Assembly (NCBI RefSeq): GCF_000718325.1
Contig: NZ_JOFV01000014.1
Span: 1 to 64,000, forward strand
Direction: 5' to 3'
From: Oerskovia turbata
Lineage (GTDB): Bacteria; Actinomycetota; Actinomycetes; Actinomycetales; Cellulomonadaceae
DNA: 64,000 nt
Below, one piece after another: positions 51,201-61,971 of the stretch; within the stretch, counting starts at the first letter, position 1; every line of letters begins with the position of its first letter. The notes under the pieces were generated by a model, which did no database searches, was not told the origin of the DNA, and saw only the letters and a program-made list of their open reading frames with translations. The translations under genes were made by a program, and so were the position numbers.

Positions 51201-52243
51201 GCGACGTGTCGGCCGTCGGTCGCGACGAGGGTACGGGCCTGCCCGACGACGTCGCGGCCGCCGCCCTGCCCGACGGCTCGCGGCTCGTTCCCTGGCGCCT
51301 CGTCGACTCCCCGCAGACCGCGGCCTTCGTCGCCGAGGGGCCCTGCGTCGTCGGGGGGACCGCGTGGGACTTCGCGCACGCCGAACGGTTCGGCGACGGC
51401 GAGCTCGACCTGCTCGTGATCGACGAGGCCGGGCAGTTCTCGCTCGCCAACACCGTCGCGGTCTCCCGGGCCGCGCAACGTCTCCTGCTGCTCGGCGACC
51501 CGCAACAGCTCCCGCAGGTCTCGCAGGGGCAGCACCCCGAGCCCGTCGACCAGTCGGCGCTCGGGTGGCTGACCCGAGCGGGCGGCGGCCACGACGTGCT
51601 GCCGCCCGAGTTCGGCTACTTCCTGGCCCGCTCGTGGCGCATGCACCCCGCGCTGTGCGACGCCGTGTCCGAGCTCGCGTACGAGGGCCTGCTGCACGCC
51701 GAGGCCGCCGCAGGCGAGCGGCTCCTCGTGGGCGTCGAGCCCGGAGTGCACGTCGCCCTGGTCGAGCACGCGGGCAACGCGGTGTCCTCGGTCGAGGAGG
51801 CCCAGGAGATCGTGCGGCAGGTCAAGGCCCTGCTCGGGACGACGTGGTACCCGGGAGGGCCCGCGGCCGGGGCGCGTCCACTGGACCAGGACGACTTCGT
51901 CGTCGTGGCCCCCTACAACGCGCAGGTGTGGACCGTGCGCCACGCGCTCCAGGCCGCGGGCCTGGGGGACGTGCGGGTGGGCACGGTCGACAAGTTCCAG
52001 GGCAAGGAGGCGCCCGTCGCGATCGTCTCGATGACGGCCTCGGCCCGCGAGGACGTGCCGCGCGGCATGGAGTTCCTGCTCTCGCGCAACCGGGTCAACG
52101 TCGCGGTCTCGCGCGGCCAGTGGTGCGCCGTCGTGGTCCGTTCGCCCCGGCTCACGGACTACCTCCCGAACCATCCCGAGGAGCTCGCCGAGCTGGGGGC
52201 GTTCATCGGGCTGTGCCGGTCGGGCGTGGAGCCCCTCCGCTGA
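48299..52243 (+). CDS. TM0106-type RecB-like nuclease fused to a superfamily-1 helicase
   Basis: 1314 aa. N-terminal Cas4/RecB-like nuclease (about 15-270): the active-site pattern is GRADFLI, YAVYDAKLARR and LQLAAYADQL, and four cysteines (28, 252, 255, 258) are placed as in iron-sulfur Cas4/AddB nucleases. A middle RNase H-like domain begins at about 394 (VFFDFEGDPLWSV, FTAFWAHDLDQE, VYHYASYEKTHL). The C-terminal UvrD/AAA_12-type helicase has Walker A QGPPGTGKT near 906, LLVIDEAGQFSL, LGDPQQLPQVSQG, VGTVDKFQGKEA and RNRVNVAVSRGQW. The likely role is DNA or RNA end processing; the exact one is unknown. GTG at 48299 has GAGGAG five bases upstream. Confidence 0.88.
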   Translation: MFLMDQQDPSTEPLLVFSASDLVAASECEYRLLRTLDEKVGRAAHAAVEVDDMLERTATLGDVHEQQVLAGFVDLVGADAIREVPVPRTVRRADLEAAHAATLDALHDGVDVVYQGSFFDGRFHGRADFLIRTDSRAAHAWPRAAGPTASGTLGVPGTGGPEYAVYDAKLARRAKVPALLQLAAYADQLLAAGVETSPVLHLILGTRAVTDHRLADVLPVFRERRTELLRLLDAHRASGEPVAWDAPGLRQCGTCAYCAQQVTEHDDVLRVAGLRSTQRVRLRAAGITTMTQLATATSAPQGLAARTFETLRVQARLQAGLVDVPTGGGGVPDVGPGPSGSVTWSTPAVGGEAGRGDGDAAGPEGTAEPEQHTLSYVVVDPAPLRDLPRPDPGDVFFDFEGDPLWSVTDPATRDITWNIDYLFGLVERPGSPGEKPPFTAFWAHDLDQEKQALVDFVDYLAKRRAQYPGLHVYHYASYEKTHLLSIAARHGVYEQEVDDLLRQGVLVDLYATVRHSLKVSAPSYSIKKLEPLYMGDQLRGGDVTDAAASVVAYATYCAARDAGRAEEAERLLHGIADYNEYDCLSTLRLHEFLLGLAGRAAPATSAPGLLATPLGNGWEDDLPPALELSDAEVARRAKRAEAEQVELDVRALAGGVDGRSGDGRSDDEEAVALLGAGVGYYWREAKPFWQEFFARLKEPVDQWQTPRAYFLVERAEVIEDWARATPRSNPSRRLRLYGELPDGSELKAGYDGATALFDGPAPDGIEPARGAVRWSTGSVRVHGVERGRLGNGREVDVLDVRLPVPKGVSPHDALPMALAVGQVLPTPQQEASIRALAMAVQAQNPGGPQAPLVLPDHPALDLLRRRPPRTVSGAPLPVLGDGPERYIDAVTDAVRDLDGSYLGVQGPPGTGKTHLASKVVGRLVAEGWRVGVVAQSHDVVENVLAGVISKGGVPADRVGKKASGPKGRDVSAVGRDEGTGLPDDVAAAALPDGSRLVPWRLVDSPQTAAFVAEGPCVVGGTAWDFAHAERFGDGELDLLVIDEAGQFSLANTVAVSRAAQRLLLLGDPQQLPQVSQGQHPEPVDQSALGWLTRAGGGHDVLPPEFGYFLARSWRMHPALCDAVSELAYEGLLHAEAAAGERLLVGVEPGVHVALVEHAGNAVSSVEEAQEIVRQVKALLGTTWYPGGPAAGARPLDQDDFVVVAPYNAQVWTVRHALQAAGLGDVRVGTVDKFQGKEAPVAIVSMTASAREDVPRGMEFLLSRNRVNVAVSRGQWCAVVVRSPRLTDYLPNHPEELAELGAFIGLCRSGVEPLR

Positions 52244-52298
52244 GTGCGGAGTACTTGTCGTCGTTCGGGGCTCTCGGCGACAAGTACTCCGCACTCAG
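52240..52298. terminator. 21-bp perfect hairpin between convergent genes
   Basis: Arms 52240-52260 and 52278-52298 are fully complementary (GAGTGCGGAGTACTTGTCG core) with a 17-nt loop. The left arm includes the stop codon of the nuclease-helicase. A long, low-GC stem is unusual for an ordinary terminator here. Confidence 0.65.
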
Positions 52299-52307
52299 GC
52301 GTTGGAC

Positions 52308-53021
52308 TCAGAAGTCCCCGAAGCCGCCGAAGTCCCCGCCACCGAAGTCACCGAAGCCGCCGAAGTCGCCGCCGGCTTCGGTGAAGTCGCCGCCGCCCGC
52401 GTCGCCCGCTCCCGGGTCGGTCTCGCCGCCGGCCTCGGTCGCACCGGGGTCCCCCTCGCCGCCCGTCCCGCCGTCGCCCGCGAGGTCCGCGGTCGGGTCG
52501 CCGAACATCGGACCGAACATCATGTTGGCGACCGCGGAGCCGATCACGACGCCCGCGATGGTGCCGAGCATGCTCGAGCCGATCATCGAGCCCATGCCAG
52601 GGCCGCCAGGGCCGCCAGGGCCGCCGACCCCCTGCCTGCCGCCGAACGACCGCTCGAGCGTGCCGGGGTTGCGCATCTCGGCGCGGGTCGCCATGCGGGC
52701 GAGCGACCGCGGGTCGTCGGCGGTCGCTCGCTCGGCGGGCGGCAGGTTCTCGCCGAGGTCGGTCAGCACGCGGCGCCGCTGCTCGGGCGTGAGCCGCTCG
52801 AACGCCTCGGCGTGCGCCTGCTCGACGGCCTCGGGCGGAGCCGTGCGCAGCAGGTAGCGGTAGCGGTCGATCGCGACGTCGTCCTCGCTGCGTCCCGGAC
52901 CCGTGGGGGCGGGGGGCGGGGTGCCGTACACGGGGGACTCGTGGCCGGCGTAGGTCGCGTGGCGGCGCGGCGTCCCCTCGTCCTGCGGGGTGCGGCCGAG
53001 GAGGCGGTCGAGGAATCCCAT
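52308..53021 (-). CDS. Conserved hypothetical protein with G/F/D-repeat tail
   Basis: 237 aa. Starts MGFLDRLLGR, an amphipathic helix. A helical region at 45-120 (YLLRTAPPEAVEQAHAEAFE, LTPEQRRRVLTDLGENLPP) resembles a small conserved actinobacterial family often labelled hypothetical. A Gly/Met-rich hydrophobic stretch (GMGSMIGSSMLGTIAGVVIG) could enter membrane. The last 45 residues are acidic and Gly/Phe-rich, ending in FGGFGDF repeats, probably disordered. No enzymatic motif. The 5' end has a modest ribosome binding site. Confidence 0.75.
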   Translation of the reverse strand: MGFLDRLLGRTPQDEGTPRRHATYAGHESPVYGTPPPAPTGPGRSEDDVAIDRYRYLLRTAPPEAVEQAHAEAFERLTPEQRRRVLTDLGENLPPAERATADDPRSLARMATRAEMRNPGTLERSFGGRQGVGGPGGPGGPGMGSMIGSSMLGTIAGVVIGSAVANMMFGPMFGDPTADLAGDGGTGGEGDPGATEAGGETDPGAGDAGGGDFTEAGGDFGGFGDFGGGDFGGFGDF

Positions 53022-53100
53022 GAGCGTGTCCTTCTGGTCGAACCGTCGAGGGCGGGCGCCCTCACCGGTTCAACGCGGTGAGCCGCCCCTCCGTTCCGTC

Positions 53101-53155
53101 GAGTGCATGGTTCGGCAGCGACACGCCCGGCGAGTCGCCGCAGAACCATGCACTC
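53101..53155. repeat. Imperfect 22-bp inverted repeat
   Basis: GAGTGCATGGTTC at 53101 and its complement ending at 53155 open two 22-bp arms with two mismatches around an 11-nt loop. It touches the stop of the gene at 53154-53531 and may end that transcript. Confidence 0.6.
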
Positions 53156-53531
53156 AGCGCTGAGCGCGCACCGGTTCCGGCGCCGGGCCGACCCCGCCGA
53201 GCAGCCGCACGTTGAACCCTTGGCCCTCGACCTCGAGCGCGTGGTACTGCTCGTGCACCCGCACCGGGGTCCCGGTGCCGAGGGCGAGCGCCGTGTGGTG
53301 CCACACCCGGCACGCTCCCTCGCCCGTCGCGTACTCGACGACGACCTCGACGCCGCCGTCGCGCGCCCGCACCGCGAGCACGACGCCCTCGCGCCAGCCC
53401 CAGGGCCGGTTGCGGAGCATGCGCTCGTGGACGGGGTGCAGGAGGTGCCCGGTGCCGTACCGGTCGCACGCGGCGGGAGGGGGGCAGGCGACGACCGTCG
53501 CCAGGTGTTCCATGACGCGCTCGGCGGCCAT
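53154..53531 (-). CDS. Small hypothetical protein
   Basis: 125 aa. No signal peptide or membrane helix. Segments GTGHLLHPVHERMLRNRPWG, VVLAVRARDGGVEVVVEYAT, ACRVWHHTALALGTGTPVRVH and EGQGFNVRLLGG suggest a small beta-barrel. Cysteines and histidines (ACPPPAACDRYGTGHLLHPVH) could bind metal. I do not recognise a family. The ATG at 53531 has AAGGAG upstream; a longer reading from 53687 has the wrong composition and is rejected. Confidence 0.65.
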   Translation of the reverse strand: MAAERVMEHLATVVACPPPAACDRYGTGHLLHPVHERMLRNRPWGWREGVVLAVRARDGGVEVVVEYATGEGACRVWHHTALALGTGTPVRVHEQYHALEVEGQGFNVRLLGGVGPAPEPVRAQR

Positions 53532-53809
53532 GGGGGCTCCTTCTCTCCGTGCCCGACGGCGGAGCTCGCCCCCGTGCGCACGCTCACCCGGGAGGGTCCC
53601 CGGGTGAGGGGCGCGAGGAGGCGCCCTACGACGTCGGGCCTCGCTCTTCCCCCACGGTCGTGGGGGCGGGTCTTCCTCCGGGAGCACCGTGCGCGTCGCG
53701 CGGTTGCCGGACCAGCACGCCGGAGGGCGGATCGCTGGTCCTCTGGACCGTTCTCAGTTCTACCACGGCGTCACCGACCGGGCACAGGGGCTCGTGGTCG
53801 TGGACGCAC

Positions 53810-53842
53810 GAGTGCCCCCGACCGAGACGGTCGGGGGCACTC
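53810..53842 (-). terminator. Hairpin terminator after cspA
   Basis: Perfect 14-bp arms (53810-53823 and 53829-53842) with a 5-nt loop, 35 bases beyond the cspA stop. No T-tract. Confidence 0.65.
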
Positions 53843-53877
53843 GTTCAATGATCAGCTACGCCCGGAGGCGAGTGAGA

Positions 53878-54081
53878 TCAGAGCGGGCGGATGTTCTCCG
53901 CCTGCGGGCCCTTGGGGCCCTGCGTCACGTCGAACTCGACGCGCTGGTTCTCCTCGAGCGAGCGGAAGCCCTGCGTCTGGATGGCGGAGTAGTGCGCGAA
54001 CACGTCGGCGCTGCCGTCCTCAGGTGCGATGAAGCCGTAGCCCTTTTCGCCGTTGAACCACTTCACGGTTCCCAATGCCAT
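53878..54081 (-). CDS. cspA: Cold-shock protein (CspA family)
   Basis: 67 aa. A complete OB-fold cold-shock domain: [20 protein letters not shown] contains RNP1 (KGYGFI) and [10 protein letters not shown] contains RNP2. It binds single-stranded RNA/DNA and melts RNA structure. AGAAGGAG is six bases before the ATG. The 180 bases upstream hold no gene, are AT-richer than average and include a short hairpin (GCTCCA/TGGAGC near 54113-54127), in line with the long structured leaders of csp genes. Confidence 0.96.
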   Translation of the reverse strand: MALGTVKWFNGEKGYGFIAPEDGSADVFAHYSAIQTQGFRSLEENQRVEFDVTQGPKGPQAENIRPL

Positions 54082-54263
54082 GGGGATCTCCTTCTAGAGT
54101 TTCAAACAGCTCCATGATCTGGAGCCGAACATCACGGTGTTCGTCGTCAACTCTTGGGTAACAAGGTTCGCGGTGGCATGGGGCCGTTGCGCAAGGACAA
54201 GCGAGGCACTGCAATCTCACCGGCTACGGTACAGGGGTTACTCCGACTGTGCTAGCCCTGATG

Positions 54264-55808
54264 CTAACGATTGAAGTACGTCTGCCCGCCAACCAGGTCA
54301 GGGCCGAGCAAATCGGGCACCGTCACCAGCGTGTACCCGGCGGCCCGCAGCCCGTCCACGATGCCCGGGACGGCGTCCACGGTCGAGCCGTGGATGTCGT
54401 GCATCAGGAGGATCGCCCCAGGTCGGGCGCCTGCGAGGGCCCGCTCGGTCGTGGTGGCCGTGTCCTTGTCCTTCCAGTCCTCGGTGTCGACGTTCCACAG
54501 GATCGACGGCTCGTTCCGCTGGGAGAGGACGCTCGTCACAGTGTCGCTGGTCGCGCCGTACGGAGGACGCACGAGCGTCGGCCGGACGCCCGACGCCGCC
54601 TCGATCGCGTCGGCCGTCGAGCCGAGCTCGTCGGTGATCTGGTCCGTGCCGAGCTTCGAGAGGTCCGGGTGGGACCAGGTGTGGTTCCCCACCGCGTGCC
54701 CCTCGGCGACCAGGCGACGGACCAGGTCCGGGTGGGACTCGACGGAACGGCCGACGAGGAAGAACGTCGCGCCGACCTGCTTCTCGGCGAGCGTGTCGAG
54801 CAGTCGCGACGTGTGCTTGCCCGGGCCGTCGTCGAAGGTCAGGGCCACGCACCGCAGCACCGAGCAGTCGGGGGCGCCGGACGGGTCGGGCACGGCCGGC
54901 GGGGTCACGGGCGGCGGCTCGACGGGCGGCGGAGCGATCCCCACGAACGGGGTGCCGCTCGCCGCGGCGTCCGCGACCTGCTTCCCGACGGCGGACAGGA
55001 CGGTCCGCGTCGCGTCCGGCTCGACGCGCACGGCCAGCTCGCCGTCCGAGCGTGCCGAGACCAGGCCGGGCGAGAAGACCAGGGTCGCGGCGCCGTCGGG
55101 CCCGAGACGCACGTCCCGGAACGTGTCCTGCGACGACGGCACCGGCTCGTCGAACCCCAGACCGGCCGAGCCGAGCGCCGCGTCGACCCACTGCGCGGCC
55201 TGCGTGCGGCCGTCGGCCGTGAAGAGGTCCGACGACCACGTCGTGGTCGCACGGGCGAGGTCGGTGTAGAACGTCTGGGCGCCGACCTCGCCGTTCGCCC
55301 CGCCCGTGAAGGCGTACGTCGTGGCGCGCACACCCAGCACGTCGCCCTGGGCGAGCACCAGGTCCCACCCGACGTTGAGCTCGTTGCCCACCGCGTCCGG
55401 GTCGATCGCGGCGTCGTACGCCCTCTCCGTCGCGTCGACGAACCGGCCGAAGGCACGCGCGAGCGAGCGCTCGCCCGGGATCGAGACCGTCGAGATCGAA
55501 CGCGCGTCACCGGCGTCCGCGGTCGACTCCTGGTCCACCGCGAGATTCTCGACCGACGCAGGGTCCAGGACCTCAGGCGGGTCGACCCGCTCGGCAGGCG
55601 CCAGGGTCTGCGCGGGCGACGGCGCGCTCGTGGGGGAGGGCGTCCCCGACGGCTGCGCCGACGCACGCGTCAGGTAGAACATGACCCCCGCGGCGACGAC
55701 CAGGAGCGGCACGATCACGGCGAGGACCCAGACGGCACGGTTCCGCGGGCGCGCCGGAGCGGAGCCGCCCGGCGTCTGGTCGCGGGTCGGAGGAAGGGGC
55801 TGGGGCAC
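54264..55808 (-). CDS. Membrane-anchored polysaccharide deacetylase (NodB domain)
   Basis: 514 aa. One membrane helix near residues 30-52 (VWVLAVIVPLLVVAAGVMFYL), a Ser/Pro linker, an uncharacterised beta-rich domain at about 110-300, and the C-terminal NodB domain: TFDDGPGKHT near 323 (catalytic Asp and metal Asp), NHTWSHPDL (metal His pair), RPPYGA, DTEDW and ILLMHDIH. It probably removes N-acetyl groups from peptidoglycan or another cell-surface glycan, which can give lysozyme resistance. Start GTG at 55808 is the best guess; no strong ribosome binding site. Confidence 0.88.
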   Translation of the reverse strand: MPQPLPPTRDQTPGGSAPARPRNRAVWVLAVIVPLLVVAAGVMFYLTRASAQPSGTPSPTSAPSPAQTLAPAERVDPPEVLDPASVENLAVDQESTADAGDARSISTVSIPGERSLARAFGRFVDATERAYDAAIDPDAVGNELNVGWDLVLAQGDVLGVRATTYAFTGGANGEVGAQTFYTDLARATTTWSSDLFTADGRTQAAQWVDAALGSAGLGFDEPVPSSQDTFRDVRLGPDGAATLVFSPGLVSARSDGELAVRVEPDATRTVLSAVGKQVADAAASGTPFVGIAPPPVEPPPVTPPAVPDPSGAPDCSVLRCVALTFDDGPGKHTSRLLDTLAEKQVGATFFLVGRSVESHPDLVRRLVAEGHAVGNHTWSHPDLSKLGTDQITDELGSTADAIEAASGVRPTLVRPPYGATSDTVTSVLSQRNEPSILWNVDTEDWKDKDTATTTERALAGARPGAILLMHDIHGSTVDAVPGIVDGLRAAGYTLVTVPDLLGPDLVGGQTYFNR

Positions 55809-55950
55809 CGGACCACCGTGCCACCCGCACCCGGTGCGCGTCGCGACCGGCGCGGCCGATGAGAGCAGCGCCACAGCCGTCCTCGCCGACGAGGCCGTCC
55901 GTCGCCGGGACAGGTGGTGCGCACCGCAGGCGCCGGGGTAGAAAGGGGTG

Positions 55951-56802
55951 ATGGTCTCTCCCACGCAGGTTCCCGACGTCGTGCTCAACAACGGCGTCAC
56001 CGTCCCGCAGGTCGGGCTCGGCGTCTTCAAGGTGCCCGACGACGCGACCCAGCAGAACGTCGAGCAGGCGCTCGAGGCCGGCTACCGGCACATCGACACC
56101 GCGGCCGGCTACTACAACGAGGCCGGAGTGGGAGCCGCGCTGCGCGCGAGCGGCCTGCGCCGCGACGAGATCTTCGTGACGACCAAGCTCCGCAACGGCG
56201 ACCAGGGGTACGAGTCGGCGCTGCAGGCGTTCGAGGACTCGCGCGAGGAGCTCGACGTCGAGTTCGTCGACCTGTACCTCGTCCACTGGCCCGTCCCCAG
56301 CAAGGACCTCTACGTCGAGACCTGGCGGGCGTTCGAGAAGCTCTACGCCGACGGCGCGGCCCGCGCGATCGGCGTCTCCAACTTCCTGCCCGAGCACCTC
56401 GCGCGCCTGCTCGCCGAGACCGACGTGGTGCCGGCCGTCAACCAGATCGAGGTCCACCCGACCTACCAGCAGCGCGCGACCCAGGCCGCGACCCGGGCCG
56501 CCGGGATCGCGGTCGAGGCGTACTCGCCGCTCGGCCGCGGAGCGGACCTCGGCCACCCTGCGGTCGCCGCGGTCGCCGACGCCCACGGCGTCACGCCCGC
56601 CCAGACGATCCTTCGCTGGCACGTCCAGAGCGACCGGATCGTGATCCCCAAGTCCGTGGACCCCGAACGCCTCGCGAGCAACATCGACCTGTTCGGCTTC
56701 GCGCTCTCGCCCGACGAGGTCGCGGCGATCGACGCGCTCGACTCCGACGCGCGGCTCGGCTCCGACCCCGCGACGGCCGCGTTCTCCCAGTACCCGGCCT
56801 GA
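55951..56802 (+). CDS. Aldo/keto reductase (2,5-diketo-gluconate reductase type)
   Basis: 283 aa TIM barrel. The catalytic tetrad is visible: Asp and Tyr in HIDTAAGYYNE, Lys in VTTKLRN and His in YLVHWPVP. The NADPH-binding region IPKSVDPERLASNID near the end matches AKR5-type enzymes. Substrate not fixed by sequence. AAAGGGG precedes the ATG, and TAGAAA at 55939 could be its -10. The stop codon is the first of five 13-bp repeats. Confidence 0.93.
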   Translation: MVSPTQVPDVVLNNGVTVPQVGLGVFKVPDDATQQNVEQALEAGYRHIDTAAGYYNEAGVGAALRASGLRRDEIFVTTKLRNGDQGYESALQAFEDSREELDVEFVDLYLVHWPVPSKDLYVETWRAFEKLYADGAARAIGVSNFLPEHLARLLAETDVVPAVNQIEVHPTYQQRATQAATRAAGIAVEAYSPLGRGADLGHPAVAAVADAHGVTPAQTILRWHVQSDRIVIPKSVDPERLASNIDLFGFALSPDEVAAIDALDSDARLGSDPATAAFSQYPA

Positions 56803-56856
56803 CCACCCGGCCTGACCACCCGGCCTGACCACCCGGCCTGACCACCGGGCCTGACC
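56796..56856. repeat. 13-bp tandem repeat at the end of the aldo/keto reductase gene
   Basis: GGCCTGACCACCC repeats at 56796, 56809, 56822, 56835 and 56848. The first unit contains the gene's stop codon, and since 13 is not a multiple of three the TGA appears in every frame. Confidence 0.85.
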
Positions 56857-56896
56857 CGGCGGCCCGTCCGCCGCTCCCGTACCGGATCGAGACGGT

Positions 56897-56918
56897 CTCG
56901 TGACGGCCCCGTCACGAG
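56897..56918. terminator. Short perfect palindrome, possible terminator
   Basis: CTCGTGACGG, two bases, and its exact complement. It lies 95 bases after the aldo/keto reductase stop. The rest of 56857-57170 holds no gene and forms the promoter region of the Liv operon. Confidence 0.4.
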
Positions 56919-57087
56919 GGACGGAGTCTCGCGTAACACGGCCCGCGTACGTTCCAGGAACTCAGGTCGCCGGACCCGGGGTCCAGGACCACAGGGGCCC
57001 CGTCCGGTTCGCCGCGTATGAGCCCGTGGTTGCGATTGTGCATCTGGGGTTTCGCGCTGGTCCGACCTGTGCCATCGTCAGCACGTT

Positions 57088-57101
57088 ATTCAGTGCTGAA
57101 T
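57088..57101 (+). promoter_or_regulatory. Palindrome upstream of the Liv operon
   Basis: ATTCAGTGCTGAAT: 6-bp arms around two bases in an AT-rich patch 70 bases before the first Liv gene. Suitable for a dimeric regulator; none is identified. Confidence 0.45.
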
Positions 57102-57170
57102 ATCAGGTGATCCACCGCGGGTGCGAGGTCTCCGAGCGCCCGGGTGCGATCTGGCGCACGGAGGTTCGGA

Positions 57171-58412
57171 ATGCAACGCACAGCACGTCGAACGACGGGT
57201 GGTCTGGCTCTCGCGCTGGCAGCCGCCCTCGCCATCACCGCATGCGGTACCCAGTCTCAGGGGGACGACGGAGGATCGACGGAGTCGTCGAGCGAGTCAG
57301 GGTCGGCCGATCTCAGGATCGTGCCGTCCGTCCAGATCGACATCGACGGTGCCGAGGTCCCGGTCGAGGCCTCGGGAGACCCCGTCGACCCGGCCGGTGA
57401 CGGTGCGGCCGAGTGTGCCGAGGGCACCTCGATCGCCATGGCCGGTGCTCTGACCGGCCCCAACGCCGCGCTCGGGCAGAACATCCTCTACGGTGCCAAG
57501 GTCGCGGTGGACGCGTTCAACGCGGCGAACGCGGGCTGCCAGGTCACGATCAAGGAGTTCGACACCGAGGGCGACCCGCAGAAGGCGACGCAGGTCGCAC
57601 CGCAGATCGTCGGTGACGCGAGCATCGTCGCGCTCCTCGGCCCGGCGTTCTCCGGGGAGACGTCCGCGACGGGCGACGTCTTCAGCCAGGCGGGCCTCCC
57701 GTCGGTGTCGGCGTCGGCCACCAACCCCGACCTCACCACGAACGGCTGGAAGACGTTCTTCCGCGGTCTCGCGAACGACGCCGTCCAGGGTCCGGCCGTC
57801 GCCAAGTACATGGTGGACACGCTCGGGTACGAGAAGATCTGCGTGGTCCAGGACAACTCGGACTACGGCGTCGGGCTCGCCAACGAGATCACGGCAGGCC
57901 TCGGTGACGCGGCGGACGACTCGTGCTCGGCCGAGGTCAAGGTCGGCGACAAGGACTTCGCGGCCGCGGTGCAGCTCATCTCGAGCTCCGAGGCCGATGC
58001 CGTCTTCTACGCCGGCTACTACGCCGAGGCCGCGCCGTTCGCGCAGCAGCTGCGCGACGCGGGCGTCGACATCCCGTTCGTGTCCGCGGACGGTACGAAC
58101 GACCCGCAGTTCGTCACGCAGGCGGGGGCTGCGTCCGAGGGTGCGATCCTGTCCTGCCCGTGCGGTCCGGCGCCCGACGAGTTCGCGGCGACGTACGAGG
58201 CGCTCAACGGTCAGGCTCCGGGCGTGTACTCGGTCGAGGGCTACGACCTGGCGACGATCATGCTCACGGGCATCGCGTCGGGCGTCACGGACCGTGCCGG
58301 GATGCTCGACTACGTGGCGGGCTACGACGGCGAGGGCCTGGCCCGCACGTACCAGTGGGACGACACGGGCGAGCTCTCGTCCGCGCTGATCTGGATCTAC
58401 GAGGTCCAGTAG
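57171..58412 (+). CDS. livJ: Branched-chain amino-acid ABC transporter, substrate-binding lipoprotein
   Basis: 413 aa. Lipobox AITAC, lipidated at Cys 25. A Ser/Glu/Asp-rich linker leads to a type-I periplasmic-binding domain: IAMAGALTGPNAALGQNILYG, LLGPAFSGETSATGDVF, LPSVSASATNPDLT and VCVVQDNSDYG-like KICVVQDNSDYGVGLANEI. First gene of a five-gene Liv operon for leucine/isoleucine/valine or a related substrate. ATG at 57171 has GGAGG six bases upstream; an earlier start at 57144 is rejected because it displaces the signal. Confidence 0.93.
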   Translation: MQRTARRTTGGLALALAAALAITACGTQSQGDDGGSTESSSESGSADLRIVPSVQIDIDGAEVPVEASGDPVDPAGDGAAECAEGTSIAMAGALTGPNAALGQNILYGAKVAVDAFNAANAGCQVTIKEFDTEGDPQKATQVAPQIVGDASIVALLGPAFSGETSATGDVFSQAGLPSVSASATNPDLTTNGWKTFFRGLANDAVQGPAVAKYMVDTLGYEKICVVQDNSDYGVGLANEITAGLGDAADDSCSAEVKVGDKDFAAAVQLISSSEADAVFYAGYYAEAAPFAQQLRDAGVDIPFVSADGTNDPQFVTQAGAASEGAILSCPCGPAPDEFAATYEALNGQAPGVYSVEGYDLATIMLTGIASGVTDRAGMLDYVAGYDGEGLARTYQWDDTGELSSALIWIYEVQ

Positions 58413-58502
58413 CCGCCGAGCGGACCGCGGTGCGCCCGCCTCCTCGGGGGGCGGGCGCACCGCGGTCGGCCGACCGCCCGCCCACCGGCTCGAAGGAGCA
58501 GC

Positions 58503-59533
58503 ATGTCGATGCTCGTCCACGACGTCCTCGCCGCAGACCCACTCATCGGATTCGACCTCGCGGCGCTGGGCCGCAACTTCTGGGCCCTCACCGTCGACGG
58601 CCTGACCTACGGCGCCGTCTACGCGCTCGTCGCGGTCGGCTACACGCTCGTCTACGGCGTGCTGCGCCTCATCAACTTCGCCCACTCCGAGATCTTCATG
58701 CTCGGCATGTTCGGGCAGTACGCCACGCTCCTCGCCCTGGGCTTCTACCCGAGCGGCGACGCGTTCGACAAGGGCATCCTGCTCACGGTCCTGTACCTGG
58801 GGATCGCGATGATCGGTGGCATGGTGGTCGCGGGAGGGGCCGCCGTCGGGCTCGAACGTGTGGCCTACAGACCGCTGCGCAAGCGCGGGGCCCCGTCGCT
58901 CGTCTTCCTCATCACCGCGATCGGGGCGTCGTTCGTCATCCAGGAGTTCGTGCACTTCGTGCTCCCGGCCCTGACGGGTGGTGAGCTGGGCGGCGTGAAC
59001 GCCGAGCAGCCGATCAGGCTGGTCGAGCCCGAGGTCCAGTTCACGCTCTTCGGCGCCAACGTCACCAACGTGACCCTCATCATCGTGCTCTCGGCGCTGA
59101 TCCTGGCGCTCGCGACCGACATGTTCATCAACCGGACCAAGTTCGGCCGCGGCATCCGGGCGGTCGCGCAGGATCCCGTGACGGCGACCCTCATGGGGGT
59201 CTCGCGCGAGCGCATCATCATGCTGACCTTCCTCATCGGCGGCATCCTCGCCGGGGCCGCGGCGCTGCTGTACACGCTGCGCGTCCCCAACGGGATCATC
59301 TACTCGGGCGGCTTCATCCTCGGGATCAAGGCGTTCTCCGCGGCGGTCCTCGGCGGCATCGGCAACCTGCGAGGCGCGCTGCTCGGCGGTCTGCTGCTGG
59401 GCGTCATGGAGAACTACGGTCAGGTCGTGTTCGGCACCGAGTGGCGCGACGTGGTCGCGTTCGTCCTGCTGATCGTGGTCCTGATGTTCCGCCCGACCGG
59501 CATCCTCGGCGAGTCCTTGGGGAGGGCACGAGC

Positions 59534-59537
<4 letters not shown>
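58503..59537 (+). CDS. livH: Branched-chain amino-acid ABC transporter permease LivH
   Basis: 344 aa with about eight membrane helices. GLTYGAVYALVAVGYTLVYGVLRLINFAHSEIFMLG is the typical LivH N-terminal region, and GILAGAAALLYTL with FSAAVLGGIGNLRGALLGG is the conserved C-terminal block. AAGGAGC precedes the ATG. Its stop overlaps the livM start in ATGA. Confidence 0.94.

Positions 59538-61957
<2,420 letters not shown>

Positions 61958-61971
<14 letters not shown>

Noticed and set aside
48299..52243. A Cas4 or CRISPR-associated helicase
   Set aside because: The nuclease domain resembles Cas4, but domain order is that of the TM0106-type family and there is no CRISPR locus in the window.
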